From Proteobacteria bacterium UBA1278 (GTDB taxonomy: Bacteria; Pseudomonadota; Gammaproteobacteria; Comchoanobacterales; Comchoanobacteraceae), in NCBI GenBank assembly GCA_002308435.1, contig DBUY01000059.1:1-13720 (forward strand): a stretch of DNA of 13,720 bases, written 5' to 3'. Positions 1 through 7,896 of the stretch are shown one piece after another. Numbering within the stretch: the first letter of the stretch is position 1; the number at the start of each line of letters is the position of its first letter. Below the pieces are notes generated by a model that ran no database searches, was not told the origin of the DNA, and saw only the letters and a list, made by a program, of their open reading frames with translations. A program made the translations under genes and the position numbers.

Positions 1-453
1 GATAGTGACCTTCCTTCTTCGATCATTCATTTAGACATTGCGCCAGACGGTATACTTCATGGTCAAGTAGTTGCTGGTTTTTATGAAGCAGATGCACCGA
101 TACCAGATCGTGTTTGTAAGCGTTGTAACAAGCATTCCAGTGATGGACGATATGGCATTTCAAGGAATCAAGAAATCGTTGGTAGTTATGCTGTTTGGGG
201 ATTTGAGCAACAAAGTCCAGGTTTTTGGGTTGCTGGTAATGTTGTGCGTGTTAAAAATGGAAAACGTTATAATGCTAATCTACAGCTGCGTAAACCGAAT
301 CTACTCAATTTAACCGTATTCTTTGGTATTTTTCATTGGACACTTCAATGGGAACGGATCTCTGAGGCGCAGGTGCGTGCCATCTGCAAATCTGACATCT
401 CATCAGTGAGTCAACAGACTAATGTCCGTTCGTATTGTATTGGGATTAAGTGA
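1..453 (+). CDS. DUF2147 family protein, C-terminal part (5' end outside window)
   Basis: Frame 1 is open from the first base to a TGA at 451-453, giving 150 residues of a protein that starts upstream of the window. The sequence fits the DUF2147 family of small, usually secreted proteins of unknown biochemical function. What supports this is an early 'DGILHGQVV' strand, a CxxC pair (residues 39 and 42 of the visible part), a 'GFWVAGNV' segment, 'NGKRYNANLQL', and a late 'WTLQWER' resembling the family's usual terminal W-x-R. A tail of about 30 residues follows that motif. Any signal peptide would lie in the missing part, so export cannot be checked. The gene converges on the ABC-type gene at 548 and is followed by a probable terminator. 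The family call is by motif pattern only; the role is unknown. Confidence 0.72.
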   Translation, partial: DSDLPSSIIHLDIAPDGILHGQVVAGFYEADAPIPDRVCKRCNKHSSDGRYGISRNQEIVGSYAVWGFEQQSPGFWVAGNVVRVKNGKRYNANLQLRKPNLLNLTVFFGIFHWTLQWERISEAQVRAICKSDISSVSQQTNVRSYCIGIK

Positions 454-457
454 TATA

Positions 458-484
458 AGGCTGTCGTCAGCTTGTTTTGATTTG
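458..484 (+). terminator. probable Rho-independent terminator after the DUF2147 gene
   Basis: AGGCTG (458-463) can pair with CAGCTT (468-473) around a TCGT tetraloop, with one G-U pair. It is followed by GTTTTGATTT. It starts 4 bases after the stop codon. The stem is short, so the call is moderate. On the opposite strand no T-run follows the stem. Confidence 0.5.
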
Positions 485-547
485 CTAAATGTTGAGTGCC
501 GATAAGAGATAGCAACTTTTTTCGTATATGCACTAGCGTCAGTCGGA

Positions 548-1516
548 TTATTTGAAGAGTAATTGGATATTGTGCCGACATGAACCAACTGATTTTGCAT
601 AGCGAATCATACATATTCCAATATTTTGTGTGGTGATGATCAAGCTTAATGCAAGATTCATAACGAATGTAAAATCTCCCGCACTCAGATGTTGTTGGCT
701 ACACTCGTTAACCAATGCGACCAATAAACAGCCAATGAGTAGATTGATCGATAGCGACTGTTTCCATGCAAGTCTCAATTTAAACCAACGTAATGCCTGA
801 GTTTCTCTTTGAGCTTGGTCAAGATGCCAACTTAGCCAGCTTGTTGTCGTGTGCTGTATTGGATGTGATGAGTCGGGGTTTTGGTATTGACCGAGGGAGT
901 CTATTAAAAATCGATTCAGTTGGTGGTTTTTTTGAGTGACTTGGCTGGAAAGAGACAGCGCTTTTTGAGTGGCTTGTGCTGTTATACATAAAAACACCAT
1001 ACTCCAGCAAATCAAATAAACTGAGAATTTTGGCTGAATGACATAATAAATCCAGTAGTTTGCACTGATCAGGGCATAGAGCTTGGGTAAGAAAATATCC
1101 CAGGTGATATGGCATAGGGTATTACACTGAGTGGCGATGTCCTGAATCCGTTTGGCGACTTCCCCTGGGTGGAAAATACGTTGATGAGGTGGACGATGGA
1201 TGAGTTGTTGATGTAATTGTTGTGTCACGTCGGTTTGAAGTTGTGTGTAGAAATATAATGCAAGATAATTATACGCCCTGAGTAAGATATTCATCACCAT
1301 CGCAAGCGCTAGGTAAGCGCATAAATAGTGCCAAGCGCAGAGACTGACAGGGCTATTAACTTTAATTGGGTTAACGGCGGTATCGATGATTTGTTTGAGT
1401 ATGAAGGGACTGAGCGCGACCTCACCAGCTTGAATAAGATTAATGAGGGTGAATGCAAGAATAAATCTTTTTTTCTGCGACAGTACCGCGTATAAAAGAT
1501 AGGAAAATGACGGCAT
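548..1516 (-). CDS. ABC exporter transmembrane domain without its ATPase domain
   Basis: The 322-residue product (324 if the TTG at 1522 is used) looks like the membrane half of a type IV (exporter-type) ABC transporter. Six hydrophobic stretches are visible at roughly residues 20-42, 64-86, 138-160, 164-182, 252-273 and 283-305. 'HPGEVAKRIQDI' matches the conserved stretch between TM2 and TM3, and 'LSAGDFTFVMNLALSL' matches the segment before TM6. The protein ends at 'SVGSCRHNIQLLFK', where exporters normally pass into the nucleotide-binding domain. No Walker A or signature motif follows: only about 95 bases separate the stop from the convergent DUF2147 gene. It is either a decayed transporter or a stand-alone permease subunit using an ATPase encoded elsewhere. 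It lies about 80 bases downstream of the HAD gene on the same strand. No good ribosome binding site supports either start. Confidence 0.65.
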   Translation of the reverse strand: MPSFSYLLYAVLSQKKRFILAFTLINLIQAGEVALSPFILKQIIDTAVNPIKVNSPVSLCAWHYLCAYLALAMVMNILLRAYNYLALYFYTQLQTDVTQQLHQQLIHRPPHQRIFHPGEVAKRIQDIATQCNTLCHITWDIFLPKLYALISANYWIYYVIQPKFSVYLICWSMVFLCITAQATQKALSLSSQVTQKNHQLNRFLIDSLGQYQNPDSSHPIQHTTTSWLSWHLDQAQRETQALRWFKLRLAWKQSLSINLLIGCLLVALVNECSQQHLSAGDFTFVMNLALSLIITTQNIGICMIRYAKSVGSCRHNIQLLFK

Positions 1517-1599
1517 GGACAATAATCAACGTAGACCAATGATGATATCCGTATGTTATCTGAGCGTAGCAATACACCCAATACCGGGATTATTCCTGA

Positions 1600-2352
1600 T
1601 TATGAATTGGCTGATGTACGCTCTTGTATCAAAGCGTGAATCATTTCGGTCGTGATTTCAGCCGCACTACTGAGCTCAATATCAGCGTTTAATGTAAAAC
1701 TCGTTTTGGTTCGTATTCCGATAGTCAGCGTTTGCGTGTGTGCAGTGCTGCTGCGCGCAGCTTCAATATCATACGGCCGATCGCCAACCATGACAAAGCG
1801 CGTATTTGTATCAAAAGCTGATTGAATGTGGTTGATCATGTCAGGCGCTGGTTTGGCGTTGCCATTGAGCGCTGCATCATCACCTGCCTTGATGAGCGTA
1901 AATAGCGTGATTAATTCGGTTATCTCGAGCTCCTCTTCAAGGAGATCGCGTGATTTATTACTCGCAATACACAGGATGTGTCCCGCTTGCTTAAGCTCGG
2001 TAAGCATGGTCTTGATTCCTGGAAAAAGATGTTTAGCGGCTTGCTGATAATAATATTTGAATCGTTGATAGGCATCTTCTATCCATGCTTGGTGAAGCGG
2101 TAATGTGGCATCAATTTGTGGCATAATACGTGGTATGATTTTTTCTTTGAAGCGGTGGCCAGCATGTTGTCGTAACGTGGCTTGCGTTGGCGCTGTCCAA
2201 GTTTCTGTAAATGGATAGCGCACGCTTTCTTTCAAGATTTCTGTGATGGCTTGTGCTTGGGTTTCACTGAGTAGTTTGCCCGCATTGAGAAGTGTATCGT
2301 CCCAGTCAAAAATGATCACCGGTTGTTGGTGTGTTTGCAGGGTGCTATTCAT
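1600..2352 (-). CDS. HAD-superfamily hydrolase (phosphoglycolate phosphatase-like)
   Basis: This 250-residue protein has all four motifs of haloacid-dehalogenase phosphatases. Motif I is FDWDDT, with the nucleophile D16 and the acid/base D18. Motif II is in 'LCIASNK' (S131), motif III is K167 in 'GNAKPAPD', and motif IV is 'GDRPYD' (D191, D195), which binds magnesium. The stretch between motifs I and II (about residues 25-110) is predicted to be the helical C1 cap of subfamily I. Length and motif spacing resemble Gph-type phosphatases, but a cytosolic phosphatase with another small phosphate ester as substrate is equally possible, so no symbol is given. The ATG at 2352 is preceded by no clear Shine-Dalgarno sequence. 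It diverges from the beta-oxidation gene and precedes the ABC-type gene on the same strand, which may be co-transcribed. Confidence 0.85.
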   Translation of the reverse strand: MNSTLQTHQQPVIIFDWDDTLLNAGKLLSETQAQAITEILKESVRYPFTETWTAPTQATLRQHAGHRFKEKIIPRIMPQIDATLPLHQAWIEDAYQRFKYYYQQAAKHLFPGIKTMLTELKQAGHILCIASNKSRDLLEEELEITELITLFTLIKAGDDAALNGNAKPAPDMINHIQSAFDTNTRFVMVGDRPYDIEAARSSTAHTQTLTIGIRTKTSFTLNADIELSSAAEITTEMIHALIQERTSANS

Positions 2353-2527
2353 GGACTATACCGTTTCGCTGATGCACATGGTAACAAGCTTTTTGGGAGA
2401 CGACAAGCGTTACGCTGATGGTTTGGTGGCTGTGTTTATTATTCGTTTATGCGCCGTTTTCATGATCAAAAATCTGCATGCTGTCGTGATCTGTGCTATA
2501 GATCCAGCTCATGACTGGAAACTAACT

Positions 2528-4618
2528 ATGCTTGATCTGCATTATTGTGAAATTCGAATCCAAGACGGTATCGCGTGTATCTATTTAAATAATCCCCCTG
2601 TGAATGCATTGTCGGAAGGGTTACGCAATGAAATTCATGCTGTTTTGACGCATGCTGCCACGGATCATACGATTCGTGCTTTGGTATTTTTGACACATGA
2701 CTTGCCTTTTAGTGCCGGGGCCGATATCAAAGAATTTTCTGGACCCATGAAAGGTAAGTTTTTTCTTGATTTTTATCAGGCTATAGAGGCACTTGATAAA
2801 CCAGTGATCATGGGTATTCGTCAATACGCACTCGGTGGTGGTCTTGAATTTTGCATGATGGCGCATTACCGTATAGCCCATCGTGATGCCCGCTTAGGAC
2901 TGCCTGAGGTCAAACTGGGACTCATTCCTGGGGGAACAGGGACGATGAGTTTACCTCGCTTAGTGGGTGTCGATGCTGCGCTATCGATGGCAGTGAGTGG
3001 TCAACCAGTGTCCGCCCAATCAGCATTAGAGATGGGGCTGATTGATGCGATTGCAGCATCTGATCTTGAGTCTACCTGTATTGAGTTTGCACAGAAGCAA
3101 CTTGATAAATCCGAACATCAGTGGCTGAGCCCGTTGCATAGACCCAATCCAGCGGTGCCCAGCGCCGATTATTTTCAGAAAAAAAAGGCTGAGTATGACG
3201 CTCAGTTTCAAGGATTTAAAGCGCCATTGCGCCTGCTCGCCTGTATAGAAGCGAGTACATCACTGCCCATTGATGCCGGGTTACGCTTTGAGCAAACACA
3301 GTTTATGGAACTGATTACTGGTGATGATGCGGCGGGGATGCGTTATGGATTTTTCGCACAACGATTAGCGTCGCATGTACCCGGGGTACGCCTTGATCAA
3401 GCATTGACTATATCTCAAGTTGGTGTCATTGGTGGTGGTTTGATGGGGGCTGGGATCAGTATTGCCCTTTTGATGAAGGGTTTCTCTGTAGTTTGTGTGG
3501 AAGCTGATCCAGAGCGTGTTGCACATTGTCGAACAGGCATTGAGCAGCAGGTTGCTAAGTCGGTCCATGCCGGTAAATTAACATTATCTGACTCTAAATC
3601 GCTCCTAGCACGATTGCAGGTGACGCAGTCAATTGCTGATGTTGCGCAGTGTGATTGTGTGATCGAGGCGGTGTTTGAAAAGATGTCGCTCAAGCTTGAG
3701 ATATTTAAAGAATTGGATAGCCTGTGCGCGCCACACACGATTTTGGCATCAAATACCTCTGGTCTAGATCTGAATACAATTGCGGCAGCAACACAACGGC
3801 CAGAGAAAGTGATAGGGTTACATTTTTTTAGTCCGGCGCATGTGATGCGTTTACTGGAGATTGTTCGCGGTCAAGTGACTAGTGCTGAAACGCTTGCGAC
3901 GGGTCTAGCACTCGCTAAGCAACTCAAAAAAATTGGGGTGGTTGTCGGTGTTTGCCCTGGTTTTGTCGGAAATCGCATGATTTTTAAATATTTTTCGCAA
4001 GTTGTCTGGTTGTTATTACGTGGGTGTAAACCGCAACAAATTGATCATGCTGTACAACAGTTCGGTTTTGCGATGGGTCCTTGTGCGATGGCTGATATGT
4101 CAGGGTTAGATATCTGGGTTCATGCTAATCCCGGTGAGCGTTCTCTGATTCACACGCTGGTCGAGGCTGGGCGCTGTGGGCAAAAAACACAAGCTGGATT
4201 CTATGATTACACGAAGGGTAAAAAAACACCGCAACCATCCTCGGTTGCTGATGGTCTCATTACTGACTATGCCAGATCATCAGCTATTCAACCTCAATCA
4301 TTTACGGATGCAGAGATCGTAAAACGCTTATTGTGTGCATTGATTCATGAAGGTTTACATATTCTTGAAGAGGGTATTGTCTCACGCGCAAGTGATATTG
4401 ACACGATTTATGTCCATGGATATGGCTTTCCTATATATCGTGGTGGTCCGATGTTTTATGCTGATCAAATGGGTTTATCAGTTTTACGCGACCAATTGTC
4501 CCATTACCGGTCTGAGGCAGAGGCCTCATGGTCTGAGGTGCCTTTACTGGACGAAATTATCGCTTCTGGGAAACCACTGCACAAATTTCAAGTGGTCTCA
4601 CCTGAGCAGAAATCGTGA
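2528..4618 (+). CDS. bifunctional enoyl-CoA hydratase / 3-hydroxyacyl-CoA dehydrogenase (FadB/FadJ-type)
   Basis: This 696-residue enzyme should catalyse the second and third steps of fatty-acid beta-oxidation. The N-terminal crotonase domain (about 1-190) has the oxyanion-hole segment 'SAGADIKEF', then 'ALGGGLEF' with catalytic E107, and 'LPEVKLGLIPGGTGT' with E127. A linker leads to the NAD-binding domain, whose 'VIGGGLMGAG' nucleotide loop is near 300-309. The dehydrogenase motif 'HFFSPAHVM' carries H432, followed by 'CPGFVGNRM'. Two C-terminal dehydrogenase domains end with 'GYGFPIYRGGPM'. All key residues are present. Length is close to E. coli FadJ (714), although the crotonase sequence looks more like the peroxisomal multifunctional-enzyme type. 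The frame is open back to 2243, but that part overlaps the divergent HAD gene and looks non-coding, so the ATG at 2528, where homology begins, is chosen; its Shine-Dalgarno (GGAAA) is weak. A weak extended -10 (TGCTATAGA, 2494-2502) precedes it. No thiolase gene is adjacent. Confidence 0.93.
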   Translation: MLDLHYCEIRIQDGIACIYLNNPPVNALSEGLRNEIHAVLTHAATDHTIRALVFLTHDLPFSAGADIKEFSGPMKGKFFLDFYQAIEALDKPVIMGIRQYALGGGLEFCMMAHYRIAHRDARLGLPEVKLGLIPGGTGTMSLPRLVGVDAALSMAVSGQPVSAQSALEMGLIDAIAASDLESTCIEFAQKQLDKSEHQWLSPLHRPNPAVPSADYFQKKKAEYDAQFQGFKAPLRLLACIEASTSLPIDAGLRFEQTQFMELITGDDAAGMRYGFFAQRLASHVPGVRLDQALTISQVGVIGGGLMGAGISIALLMKGFSVVCVEADPERVAHCRTGIEQQVAKSVHAGKLTLSDSKSLLARLQVTQSIADVAQCDCVIEAVFEKMSLKLEIFKELDSLCAPHTILASNTSGLDLNTIAAATQRPEKVIGLHFFSPAHVMRLLEIVRGQVTSAETLATGLALAKQLKKIGVVVGVCPGFVGNRMIFKYFSQVVWLLLRGCKPQQIDHAVQQFGFAMGPCAMADMSGLDIWVHANPGERSLIHTLVEAGRCGQKTQAGFYDYTKGKKTPQPSSVADGLITDYARSSAIQPQSFTDAEIVKRLLCALIHEGLHILEEGIVSRASDIDTIYVHGYGFPIYRGGPMFYADQMGLSVLRDQLSHYRSEAEASWSEVPLLDEIIASGKPLHKFQVVSPEQKS

Positions 4619-4663
4619 TGTTGTGACAGGCAGTGTCGCTGCGCTGAGTGTATGATTAAGCGC

Positions 4664-5800
4664 CTAAGTACCAAGCTTTTGAAAGAACTGTTTTACTTTT
4701 TCAAACCAGGTTGCTGATTTAGGCCGGTGCTTTTCAGGATCTTTACTGACTGACTTAGAAAATTTCTTTAAGAGCTCTTTTTGGCTGTCATCTAGTTTCA
4801 CAGGTGTCTCAACAAATACTTTACAGATCAGGTCGCCCGCTTGGTGACTGCGCAGTCCCTTTATACCTTTGCCGCGTATGCGAAACGTCGCACCTGTTTG
4901 CGTCTCTTCAGGTATTGTGATTTTTACCTTCCCGTTAATTGTGGGTATGGTTATTTCAGAGCCCAGAGCGGCTTCAGTAAACTGGATAGGGGACTCGCAG
5001 TAGAGGTCATTGCCATTTCTCTTAAAAATAGCGTGTGGTTGAATTTGGACTTCAACGTACAAATCACCGGCAGGACCACTAGCGCCTGCTTCCCCTTCGC
5101 CACTGAGACGAATGCGGTTACCGTCATCAATCCCTGCTGGGATATTTACCATCAACTTGCGCAGTTTTTCTATACGCTTGCGTCCATGACAGGTGCCACA
5201 TGGGTTCTTAATGATGGTGCCCTGGCCCTTACAAACAGGACAGGTTTGTTGAATGCTGAGGAATCCTTGTTGAATCCTCACTTGCCCCTGGCCGTTACAG
5301 TGTTGGCAGACAGTGACATCATGCGGGTTCTCTGCGCCTTTTCCATCACAGGTGGGGCATGTTGTTAGTGCGCGAAACTGAATTTCTTTACTGCAGCCTT
5401 GGATGGCTTCTTCCAGAGTGATTTTTAGATGATAACTGAGATCATGCCCACGTTGCTCCTGGAAAGGGCTGCCTCCGCCGCCGCCGACAAATTCTTCAAA
5501 TATTTTACCGAATATATCTCCTGAGAAGTCAAAGCCACCAAAACCACCGGCGCCTGGACCACCACCAGCAGCGCCCTCAACACCGGCATGACCAAATTGG
5601 TCGTAGGCCGCTTTTTTTTCAGGGTCGCTGAGAATACTGTAGGCTTCGTTGATTGCCTTGAACTTTTTCTCAGCTGCTTTGTCGTTGGGATTTCGGTCTG
5701 GATGGTACTTCATTGCCAGACGACGAAATGATTTTTTGATTTCGCCGTCCGAACTTGATCGATCCACTCCTAGGGTTTTATAGTAATCTTCCTTACTCAT
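4664..5800 (-). CDS. dnaJ: molecular chaperone DnaJ (Hsp40)
   Basis: DnaJ delivers unfolded clients to DnaK and stimulates its ATPase in the cytosol. The 378-residue protein is full length. It has a J domain with HPD at residues 33-35, then a glycine/phenylalanine-rich region (about 70-115). The zinc-binding region has four CxxC repeats (C148/C151, C165/C168, C187/C190, C201/C204). C-terminal client-binding and dimerisation domains follow. The first three repeats are standard CxxCxGxG; the fourth reads CGTCHGRK, lacking the final glycine but keeping both cysteines, so zinc binding should be intact. It starts 24 bases after dnaK on the same strand with only a weak ribosome binding site, and is most likely read from the dnaK transcript, including the heat-shock promoter. 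Confidence 0.98.
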   Translation of the reverse strand: MSKEDYYKTLGVDRSSSDGEIKKSFRRLAMKYHPDRNPNDKAAEKKFKAINEAYSILSDPEKKAAYDQFGHAGVEGAAGGGPGAGGFGGFDFSGDIFGKIFEEFVGGGGGSPFQEQRGHDLSYHLKITLEEAIQGCSKEIQFRALTTCPTCDGKGAENPHDVTVCQHCNGQGQVRIQQGFLSIQQTCPVCKGQGTIIKNPCGTCHGRKRIEKLRKLMVNIPAGIDDGNRIRLSGEGEAGASGPAGDLYVEVQIQPHAIFKRNGNDLYCESPIQFTEAALGSEITIPTINGKVKITIPEETQTGATFRIRGKGIKGLRSHQAGDLICKVFVETPVKLDDSQKELLKKFSKSVSKDPEKHRPKSATWFEKVKQFFQKLGT

Positions 5801-5824
5801 TTGCTGATGGCTTCTCTAAGTTAG

Positions 5825-7762
5825 TTATTTGTCTTCATCGACTTCTTTGAAGTCTGCGTCGACGACATTTTCATCAGCATTACCAGCAGTTTCAGCCTCA
5901 GGTGCGCTTTTAGCGGCTTCTTCACTAGGGTTCGCGTAGAGTTTTTGTGCTAATTGAGCCGTTGCTTGCTCAAGTTGCTCTTTGGCATCCTTGATTTTCT
6001 CTTGGGACTTCTCTTTGACGGCTTCTTCTAGCGTTTTGCATTTTTCTTCAAGGCCAGTGCTTTCTTCACTGGTTAGTTTGTCACCAGCATCTTTAATGGC
6101 TTTGCGGCTACTGTGTACGAGATGCTCTGCCTCATTACAGAGGGTAACCAGTTCTTGAAACGCTTTATCTGCCTCTGCATTTTTTTCAGCATCTTGAATC
6201 ATTTTTTCGACTTCATCATCGCTGAGTCCGCCTTTTGCTTTAATGACGATCGATTGCTCTTTGCCAGTTGCTTTATCTTTGGCAAATACGTGTAAGATAC
6301 CATTTGCGTCAATATCGAATGTGACTTCGATTTGTGGCATACCGCGTGGTGCTGGTGGAATGTCGGCTAGGTTGAACTCGCCCAGGGATTTGTTTTGACC
6401 TGCTACACTACGCTCACCTTGCAGTACATGCACAGTTACAGCGGTTTGGTTGTCTGCAGCCGTTGAAAAAACTTGATTTGCTTTGGTTGGGATGGTGGTG
6501 TTCTTTTTGATCAATGTCGTCATCACGCCACCCATGGTTTCGATACCTAGTGAGAGTGGTGTTACATCAAGTAGAAGAATATCCTTGACCTCACCTGAAA
6601 GTACGCCAGCCTGGATTGCTGCACCGATAGATACTGCTTCATCTGGATTGACATCTCTGCGTGCTTCTTTGCCAAAGAACTTCTTCACAGTTTCTTGTAC
6701 AAGAGGCATTCGTGTTTGTCCACCGACTAAGATTACTTCGTGGATATCTTTGGTGCTTAATTTGGCATCTTTCATGGCTGTTTTACATGGCTCAATACTG
6801 CGCTTGACGAGATCTTCAACAAGAGACTCGAATTTAGCACGGGTGATTTTCAGGTTCATGTGCTTTGGTCCGCTCGCATCAGCAGTGATGTAGGGGAGGT
6901 TGATGTCGGTCTGTTGATTCGAAGAAAGCTCGATTTTTGCTTTTTCAGCGGCTTCCTTGAGTCGCTGTATGGCGAGAGTATCTTTACTGATGTCGACGTT
7001 TTGGTCTTTTTTGAATGCCTCAACGAGGTAGTCAATCAAAGCCTGGTCGAAATCTTCACCTCCAAGGAAAGTATCACCATTCGTGGCGAGTACTTCAAAT
7101 TGATGTTCGCCATCAATTTCAGCAATTTCAATAATGGAGATATCAAATGTACCACCTCCAAGATCGTATACAGCAACTGTTCGTTCTCCTTTTTGCTTGT
7201 CAAGTCCATAGGCAAGTGCAGCAGCCGTTGGCTCATTGATGATTCGTTTGACATCGAGTCCAGCGATTTTACCAGCATCTTTGGTTGCTTGTCGTTGTGC
7301 GTCGTTAAAGTAGGCGGGCACAGTGATTACAGCACTCGAAACAGTTTGGCCGAGATAGTTTTCTGCGACAGTTTTCATTTTCTGCAGGATGATTGATCCG
7401 ACTTTCTCAGGGGACCATAGTTCATTTTTTCCATCCACTTCAACGGCAAAACGAACATCACCGTTGGATGCTGCTTTGATGTCATAGGCAACCTTAGCTG
7501 CTTTGACAACTTTATCGGAAGCCTTGTGGCCCATGTAACGCTTAGTTGCGTACAAGGTGCCCTTTGGGTTTGTTACCGCTTGTCGCTTGGCGCTCTGGCC
7601 ACAAATGATTTCTTTATCAACGATACCAACATATGATGGTGTGGTACGTGCGCCTTCTAGATTCTCGATAACTTTAACTTTACCGCCTTTTTCCATGACA
7701 GTTACACAAGAGTTCGTTGTTCCAAGGTCAATTCCGATTGTAATCGTGTTTTCAGTAGACAT
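5825..7762 (-). CDS. dnaK: molecular chaperone DnaK (Hsp70)
   Basis: DnaK is the ATP-driven Hsp70 chaperone of the cytosol, working with DnaJ and GrpE. The 645-residue protein begins with the phosphate-binding loop 'GIDLGTTNSCV' (about 10-20) and continues with the actin-like ATPase motifs 'DLGGGTFDISI' and 'VILVGGQTRMP'. The interdomain linker 'DILLLDVTPLSLG' comes next, then the beta-sandwich substrate-binding domain, the helical lid, and a disordered acidic tail ending 'VVDADFKEVDEDK'. Length is close to E. coli DnaK (638). An AGGAGA ribosome binding site 8 bases upstream (7771-7776) fixes the start. It lies between grpE and dnaJ, but has its own sigma-32 promoter in the gap after grpE, so it can be induced by heat independently of grpE. 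Confidence 0.99.
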   Translation of the reverse strand: MSTENTITIGIDLGTTNSCVTVMEKGGKVKVIENLEGARTTPSYVGIVDKEIICGQSAKRQAVTNPKGTLYATKRYMGHKASDKVVKAAKVAYDIKAASNGDVRFAVEVDGKNELWSPEKVGSIILQKMKTVAENYLGQTVSSAVITVPAYFNDAQRQATKDAGKIAGLDVKRIINEPTAAALAYGLDKQKGERTVAVYDLGGGTFDISIIEIAEIDGEHQFEVLATNGDTFLGGEDFDQALIDYLVEAFKKDQNVDISKDTLAIQRLKEAAEKAKIELSSNQQTDINLPYITADASGPKHMNLKITRAKFESLVEDLVKRSIEPCKTAMKDAKLSTKDIHEVILVGGQTRMPLVQETVKKFFGKEARRDVNPDEAVSIGAAIQAGVLSGEVKDILLLDVTPLSLGIETMGGVMTTLIKKNTTIPTKANQVFSTAADNQTAVTVHVLQGERSVAGQNKSLGEFNLADIPPAPRGMPQIEVTFDIDANGILHVFAKDKATGKEQSIVIKAKGGLSDDEVEKMIQDAEKNAEADKAFQELVTLCNEAEHLVHSSRKAIKDAGDKLTSEESTGLEEKCKTLEEAVKEKSQEKIKDAKEQLEQATAQLAQKLYANPSEEAAKSAPEAETAGNADENVVDADFKEVDEDK

Positions 7763-7770
7763 ATGTTCTT

Positions 7771-7776
7771 TCTCCT
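7771..7776 (-). promoter_or_regulatory. ribosome binding site of dnaK
   Basis: AGGAGA on the minus strand, 8 bases before the dnaK ATG. It is the strongest Shine-Dalgarno match in the chaperone cluster, fitting a highly expressed gene. Confidence 0.85.
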
Positions 7777-7786
7777 AATAATGTAT

Positions 7787-7801
7787 GCCTGCATCGCAGG
7801 C
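7787..7801 (-). promoter_or_regulatory. hairpin in the dnaK 5' untranslated region
   Basis: GCCTGC (7787-7792) and GCAGGC (7796-7801) form a perfect 6-bp GC-rich stem with a 3-base loop. It lies between the predicted sigma-32 start site and the dnaK ribosome binding site. There is no following T-run in the direction of transcription, so it is not a terminator. A role in transcript stability or translation is possible but only inferred. Confidence 0.45.
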
Positions 7802-7830
7802 GGCACACACAATGTGGCTTCCTTATTGAC

Positions 7831-7856
7831 ATGGGGGTGCGTTGTTGTTTTTCAAG
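7831..7856 (-). promoter_or_regulatory. sigma-32 heat-shock promoter of dnaK-dnaJ
   Basis: On the minus strand CTTGAAA (7850-7856) is followed after 13 bases by CCCCAT (7831-7836), then GT. This matches the RpoH consensus CTTGAA ... CCCCATnT with normal spacing. Transcription would begin about 60 bases before the dnaK ATG. The position after the grpE stop means it serves dnaK and dnaJ only. No CIRCE inverted repeat is visible nearby, so control by RpoH rather than HrcA is indicated. Confidence 0.88.
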
Positions 7857-7861
7857 CAGTT

Positions 7862-7878
7862 GCATGTAAAAAACATGC
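7862..7878. repeat. perfect inverted repeat between grpE and the dnaK promoter
   Basis: GCATGT (7862-7867) and ACATGC (7873-7878) flank AAAAA. A short T-run (TTTTATT) follows on the plus strand, so as a terminator it would act on plus-strand transcripts. Genes here are read on the minus strand, where no T-run follows. It sits 5 bases upstream of the sigma-32 -35 box, so it could be a weak grpE 3' stem-loop or a protein-binding site. Confidence 0.4.
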
Positions 7879-7896
7879 TTTTATTCAGTAATGTCG

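Noticed and set aside
403..614. Short minus-strand ORFs after the ABC membrane domain, as possible remains of its ATPase domain
   Set aside because: Neither frame has a Walker A, Walker B or signature motif, and they run into the convergent DUF2147 gene.
2243..2527. N-terminal extension of the beta-oxidation enzyme by 95 residues
   Set aside because: It overlaps the start of the divergent HAD gene, has no similarity to the family and would add residues before the point where the crotonase domain begins; the ATG at 2528 fits the family length.
4841..5368. 175-codon plus-strand ORF with several cysteines
   Set aside because: It is the antisense of dnaJ; the cysteines come from the reverse reading of the zinc-binding region.
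6860..7396. 178-codon plus-strand ORF
   Set aside because: It lies entirely within dnaK on the opposite strand, and its translation shows no domain-like pattern.
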